A DNA stretch of 8,530 nucleotides from Azonexus sp. Its GTDB lineage: Bacteria; Pseudomonadota; Gammaproteobacteria; Burkholderiales; Rhodocyclaceae. Position 1 is the first letter of the stretch. The number at the start of each line of letters is the position of its first letter. The notes under the pieces were generated by a model. The model saw only the letters and a program-made list of their open reading frames with translations, was not told where the DNA came from and made no database searches. Location of the stretch: the NCBI GenBank assembly GCA_030697085.1, contig JAUYQT010000553.1:1-8530 (forward strand), written 5' to 3'. Below, piece by piece: positions 5,681 to 8,530 of the stretch. The position numbers and the translations under genes were made by a program.

Positions 5681-6614
5681 TTCCGCTTGGGAGCGGAAAA
5701 CCCTCGAAAAGCTCGCCTTTTCAGCGTTGAGTGAGCAACGTGCGCGTCGGCGCTGGGGGATTTTTTTCAAATTTCTTGGCTTTGCTTATCTGCTCGTCGT
5801 GCTCGTTATGGTGGTTGATTGGAGTGCGGGCGTTGAGCACCAGGAGCGGCATACAGCTTTGATTAACCTGAATGGCGTTATTCAGGCCAAGGGTGAAGCC
5901 AATGGAGAAAACGTCGTTGCAGCACTGGGCGGTGCATTCGAAGAAAAAAATGCCGTGGGAATCATTTTGCGCATTAACAGCCCTGGCGGCAGCCCGGTTC
6001 AATCAGGCATTATTAACGATGAAATACGGCGTTTGCGGACTAAATTTCCTGAAAAACCACTCTATGTGGTGGTGGAAGATATTTGTGCATCCGGCGGTTA
6101 CTACGTGGCCGTCGCTGGCGACAAAATCTATGTCAATAAAGCCAGCATCATTGGTTCGATCGGTGTTCTGATGGATGGCTTTGGCGTGACCGGTGCGATG
6201 GATAAGTTTGGTGTCGAGCGACGTTTGCTGACGGCGGGTGAGAACAAGGGTTTCCTTGATCCATTTTCACCTCAGGTGCCCGAACATAAGGCGCATGCTC
6301 AATTGTTGTTGAATGACATTCATCAACAATTTATCGATGTGGTAAAAGTCGGGCGCGGTGATCGTCTGAAGGAAACGCCGGAAATGTTCTCCGGATTGAT
6401 GTGGACCGGGGCGCAAAGCATCCAGTTGGGTCTGGCTGACGATTTTGGTAGCGTTGATTCCGTAGCGCGTGATGTTATTAAGGCTGAGAAAGTTCTGGAC
6501 TACTCGGTTCGGGAAAATATCGCCGAGCGTTTTGCCAAGCGTCTTGGCGCGGGCGCGGTCAACGGCTTTTGGCAGGGCTTTTCCGAAAGCGCGATGAACG
6601 CGACCTTACGCTGA
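5649..6614 (+). CDS. sppA: Membrane-anchored S49 serine protease, signal peptide peptidase SppA type
   Basis: SppA cleaves remnant signal peptides and other membrane-embedded peptides with a Ser/Lys dyad. This 321-residue protein is of the short (single-domain) type. It has a hydrophilic cytoplasmic N-terminus ending in RARRR (31-35), one transmembrane helix at about 37-57, then a periplasmic S49 domain. Landmarks are RINSPGGSP (108-116), the nucleophile Ser148 in ICASGGYYVA, SIIGSIGVLMDG (166-177), and probable general base Lys200 in GENKGFLDPFSP. E. coli SppA is about twice as long because its domain is duplicated. The start is ATG 5649 after a GAGAG purine stretch; the next codon is also ATG. 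It lies last in the rluC unit and overlaps the Rieske gene. Its stop is 3 bases from the end of the convergent methyltransferase gene, with no terminator between. Substrate here is inferred from the family. Confidence 0.92.
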   Translation: MMDIPQSPPNDSAWERKTLEKLAFSALSEQRARRRWGIFFKFLGFAYLLVVLVMVVDWSAGVEHQERHTALINLNGVIQAKGEANGENVVAALGGAFEEKNAVGIILRINSPGGSPVQSGIINDEIRRLRTKFPEKPLYVVVEDICASGGYYVAVAGDKIYVNKASIIGSIGVLMDGFGVTGAMDKFGVERRLLTAGENKGFLDPFSPQVPEHKAHAQLLLNDIHQQFIDVVKVGRGDRLKETPEMFSGLMWTGAQSIQLGLADDFGSVDSVARDVIKAEKVLDYSVRENIAERFAKRLGAGAVNGFWQGFSESAMNATLR

Positions 6615-6617
6615 AGA

Positions 6618-7325
6618 TCAGGCAAGTAGCAGGAAGACGGTTGGACGTCGCTCGATATCGGGCGGCGTTTGTTTTTTCCACTGGGCAATTGTTCGGGTCA
6701 GCACTGATTCGCTTTTGAGCGTCAGGTCAGTAGCGACGGTGAGTCGAGTTGTGGGTTGGCAGGCCTGCAAAATGCCATCAAACATCGCCTTGTTGCGGTA
6801 AGGGGTTTCGATAAATAATTGCGTTTGTTGGCGCTTGCGTGACTCGCTTTCAAGATCGCGCAGCGATTTTGTGCGTTCAGCTTCCTTGGCTGGCAGGTAG
6901 CCCTGAAAAGCGAAGCGCTGGCCATTCAGTCCCGAAGCCATCAGTGCCAATAATAGTGAGGATGGACCGATCAACGGTACCACCCGGATGTTCTCTTGCT
7001 GTGCCAGGGCGACCAGATTGGCTCCCGGGTCGGCAACTGCCGGGCAGCCCGCCTCGGAAAGCAAGCCAATATCATGGCCATTGCGAAGAGGGGTGAGGAG
7101 CTGGTCAAGCGCGTCGGCTTTGGTGTGCTCGTTGAGTTCCTCAAGCTGCAATTCCTGCAAGGGTGTGTCTGTGCCCACCGCTTTTAAAAAAGCTCGTGCT
7201 GTCTTCGCTTGTTCCACGACAAAATAGGCCAATGGCTTCACGGTGGCCAGGACGTAGGCGGGCAGCGATTCCTGCGGCGCTGTTGGGCCAAGGGGTACGG
7301 GTATCAGAAAAAGAGTGCCGGTCAT
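6618..7325 (-). CDS. RsmI-like SAM-dependent methyltransferase (tetrapyrrole methylase fold)
   Basis: The 235-residue product belongs to the tetrapyrrole methylase superfamily, nearest RsmI, which 2'-O-methylates C1402 of 16S rRNA. Matches include the N-terminal GTLFLIPVPLG (3-13, compare RsmI's P-x-G-N strand), LLSEAGCPAVADPG (88-101, compare SDAGTP..DPG), VVPLIGPSSLLLALMASGL (115-133), FQGYLPAK and ETPYRNK. It differs from true RsmI in ways that matter: the RsmI EDTRHT block is replaced by EQAKTARAFL (38-47), and it is 40-50 residues shorter. It is therefore better seen as a paralog of unknown target. The start ATG 7325 shares one base with the maf stop (TAATG), so translation is probably coupled. 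An upstream in-frame ATG at 7364 lies within maf and adds 13 unconserved residues. The superfamily is secure; the substrate is unknown. Confidence 0.85.
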   Translation of the reverse strand: MTGTLFLIPVPLGPTAPQESLPAYVLATVKPLAYFVVEQAKTARAFLKAVGTDTPLQELQLEELNEHTKADALDQLLTPLRNGHDIGLLSEAGCPAVADPGANLVALAQQENIRVVPLIGPSSLLLALMASGLNGQRFAFQGYLPAKEAERTKSLRDLESESRKRQQTQLFIETPYRNKAMFDGILQACQPTTRLTVATDLTLKSESVLTRTIAQWKKQTPPDIERRPTVFLLLA

Positions 7326-7906
7326 TAAAGAATCGCCACACCCTGATTGCGCAGCAGATCGCACAATACAATCAGCGGTAGTCCGACCAATGCATTCGGA
7401 TCGTCGCCTTGCATACGGCTGAGCAAGGCGATGCCCAAACCTTCTGATTTGGCCGCACCTGCGCAGTTGTAAGCGGGTTCGCGCTGCAGATAGTTTTCAA
7501 TTTCCTGGTCGGTTAGTTCACGGAAAGTCACTAGTGTCGTCACGCCGCGGGTTTCCGCATGTCCTGTGCGGGAATTTAAAAGGGAGAGCCCGGTGAAAAA
7601 ATTTACAGTTTTTCCGGAGAGGGCGCGTAATTGCTCAACGGCGCGTTCGTGCGTGCCAGGTTTGCCATATATTTTGCCGTCGACCGTAGCAACCTGGTCG
7701 CTGCCAATAATAAGCGCCTCAGGGAAGCGCCCGGAAACGGCGCGTGCTTTGGCTTCCGAGAGCCGAAGTGCCATTGCTTCAGGGGTTTCGTCAGGCAGGC
7801 GGCTTTCGTCAGTTTGCGGGTTGGCGGTTTCAAAAGGCAGGCCTAGGCGGGCCAGCAATTCGCGGCGATATGGTGATGTGGAGGCGAGAATCAGTGTTTT
7901 TGGCAT
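7325..7906 (-). CDS. yceF: Maf-family nucleotide pyrophosphatase, YceF (m7GTP) type
   Basis: Maf proteins hydrolyse noncanonical or methylated nucleoside triphosphates to monophosphate and pyrophosphate; the YceF branch prefers 7-methyl-GTP. The 193-residue product is close in length to E. coli YceF (194). It carries the N-terminal [14 protein letters not shown] (5-18), the TDE motif in the [12 protein letters not shown] stretch, [18 protein letters not shown] (66-83) with catalytic Asp70, and near the end [19 protein letters not shown], then LVGLPL, typical of the YceF group (compare KSEG/RLEGRDPN in E. coli). Position beside yceD and rpmF also matches yceF. No strong SD precedes ATG 7906. 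It is the first gene of a two-gene minus-strand unit with the RsmI-like gene and is divergent from yceD. The exact substrate is inferred by subfamily. Confidence 0.94.
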   Translation of the reverse strand: MPKTLILASTSPYRRELLARLGLPFETANPQTDESRLPDETPEAMALRLSEAKARAVSGRFPEALIIGSDQVATVDGKIYGKPGTHERAVEQLRALSGKTVNFFTGLSLLNSRTGHAETRGVTTLVTFRELTDQEIENYLQREPAYNCAGAAKSEGLGIALLSRMQGDDPNALVGLPLIVLCDLLRNQGVAIL

Positions 7907-7934
7907 AAAGGCTTTGTAACAACAAGCTATTGCA

Positions 7935-7946
7935 TCGAGTTCTCGA
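7935..7946. promoter_or_regulatory. Short inverted repeat between maf and yceD
   Basis: TCGAG-TT-CTCGA lies about 15 bases before the yceD -35 box and 29 bases before the maf ATG. Its place between divergent genes would suit an operator or a small structure in the maf leader. At 5 bp per arm it may be chance. Confidence 0.25.
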
Positions 7947-7960
7947 AGCAGTACTTTGTT

Positions 7961-7989
7961 TTGACTTGGAAAGCCAAAAATAATATCAT
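7961..7989 (+). promoter_or_regulatory. Sigma70 promoter for yceD-rpmF
   Basis: TTGACT (7961-7966) and TATCAT (7984-7989) are separated by exactly 17 bases; each box matches consensus at five of six positions. Transcription would start near 7996. This places the promoter inside the upstream extension of the yceD reading frame and so argues for the shorter yceD start at 8018. It is the best promoter match I found in the window. Confidence 0.75.
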
Positions 7990-8017
7990 CTCGCGTTTGA
8001 GTCGAAACAGTTCAAGA

Positions 8018-8506
8018 GTGAAAAGAATTTCAGACGCTTTTTTGTTTGCCAAGGAAGGCCGTGTTCTCGAGGGGACGCTGGCAATTTCTGATTTGGAACG
8101 CCTGCATGATTTGCTGGTTGAGGTGTCGGGAGACGTCAGTTTCCGCCTTCAGGGTTTCAAGAGCGAGCATGGGGAGTTGATGTTGCATCTGGAGGTGGGT
8201 GGGCTACTGTCGCTGGCTTGCCAACGTTGCCTGAAAGCCATCCCTTTTGACCTTGATGTCGATAGTCTGCTGGAACTTATTCCTGAAGGCGCCGACATGT
8301 CGCAAGACGAACTGGAAGACGACACCCGAGATTTTCTGCCGGTGGCAGGCGAACTGAATGTGGCCGAATTGGTGGAGGATGAAATCCTCCTGGCTCTTCC
8401 TGTCGCGCCGCGGCACGAAAAATGTGGTTTGCCTGGTGCAGCCGATGCTGGTGAGCGGATCAATCCGTTTGCAGCGCTGGCTGGGCTTAAAGGCAAGCCG
8501 AACTGA
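8018..8506 (+). CDS. yceD: YceD family (DUF177), 23S rRNA accumulation protein
   Basis: YceD is a small cytosolic protein needed for normal levels of 23S rRNA in E. coli and plants; its biochemical activity is not settled. The 162-residue product shows the DUF177 pattern: an N-terminal strand region, LLSLACQRCLKAI (63-75) with the paired cysteines Cys68 and Cys71, acidic SQDELEDDTRDFLPV (95-109), and ALPVAPRHEKCG (126-137) with Cys136; the end is INPFAALAGLKGKPN. The frame is open back to TTG 7961, but that codon lies in the -35 box of a strong promoter whose transcript begins near 7996. GTG 8018 is therefore the likelier start and fits the family's length, though its SD is poor (only AAGA just upstream). 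TTG 7997 would be almost leaderless. It is followed 18 bases later by rpmF, as in E. coli and most proteobacteria. Confidence 0.9.
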   Translation: MKRISDAFLFAKEGRVLEGTLAISDLERLHDLLVEVSGDVSFRLQGFKSEHGELMLHLEVGGLLSLACQRCLKAIPFDLDVDSLLELIPEGADMSQDELEDDTRDFLPVAGELNVAELVEDEILLALPVAPRHEKCGLPGAADAGERINPFAALAGLKGKPN

Positions 8507-8513
8507 TTTTTTT

Positions 8514-8517
8514 GGAG
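8514..8517 (+). promoter_or_regulatory. Ribosome binding site for rpmF
   Basis: GGAG lies 7 bases before ATG 8525 and follows a T7 run (8507-8513) just after the yceD stop. Strong spacing and match, suiting a highly translated ribosomal protein gene. Confidence 0.75.
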
Positions 8518-8524
8518 TATTAAC

Positions 8525-8530
8525 ATGGCC
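8525..8530 (+). CDS. rpmF: 50S ribosomal protein L32, first two codons only
   Basis: Only ATG GCC (Met-Ala) is inside the window. Identity is inferred from three things: a good SD (GGAG, 7 bases upstream), the MA start of proteobacterial L32, and the nearly universal yceD-rpmF gene order. L32 is a small zinc-ribbon-like protein of the large ribosomal subunit. The sequence alone cannot prove it. Confidence 0.7.

Noticed and set aside
7326..7364. Thirteen-residue N-terminal extension of the RsmI-like protein
   Set aside because: It lies inside maf, and the TAATG overlap start at 7325 begins exactly at the conserved GTLFLIP strand.

Overview
The window looks like a chromosomal housekeeping region of a betaproteobacterium. 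The protein sequences and the gene order rne / rluC / HAD / Rieske / sppA / RsmI-like / maf / yceD / rpmF suggest the Rhodocyclales (Dechloromonas- or Azonexus-like). That placement is from recalled family resemblance, not from a search. The core order rne(-) rluC(+) yceF/maf(-) yceD(+) rpmF(+) is the one known in E. coli. Here three plus-strand genes and one minus-strand gene are inserted between rluC and yceF.

Layout: (1) 1-208, the 3' end of a HIT-family protein gene. (2) 209-577, about 370 bases without an intact gene. It holds a decayed IS66-type transposase orfA fragment, a short inverted repeat just before that fragment's start, and a strong 20-bp hairpin 11 bases past the end of rne. 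(3) 578-3259 minus, RNase E, with a full catalytic half and a long disordered C-terminal half rich in Arg and then Ala/Pro. (4) 3260-3657, a divergent intergenic region of about 400 bases with several hairpins, probably holding the rne leader and the rluC promoter. (5) 3658-6614 plus, a tight four-gene unit: rluC, a HAD phosphatase, a small Rieske protein and an S49 signal-peptide peptidase, each overlapping the next. (6) 6618-7906 minus, maf/yceF followed by an RsmI-like methyltransferase, overlapping by one base (TAATG) and convergent with sppA with only 3 bases between. (7) 7907-8530 plus, yceD with a near-consensus sigma70 promoter, then the first two codons of rpmF.

The genes mostly concern RNA and ribosome maintenance: RNA decay and rRNA processing (RNase E), 23S pseudouridylation (RluC), 23S accumulation (YceD), L32 (RpmF) and removal of methylated nucleotides (YceF). 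Membrane proteolysis (SppA) and small-molecule phosphatase/hydrolase genes sit beside them. I found no CRISPR array, tRNA, rRNA or clear defence or novel multi-gene system. The points most worth a second look are the structured rne leader with a terminator-like element, the IS66 remnant and adjacent hairpin, the small Rieske gene nested between HAD and SppA, and the divergent RsmI paralog.
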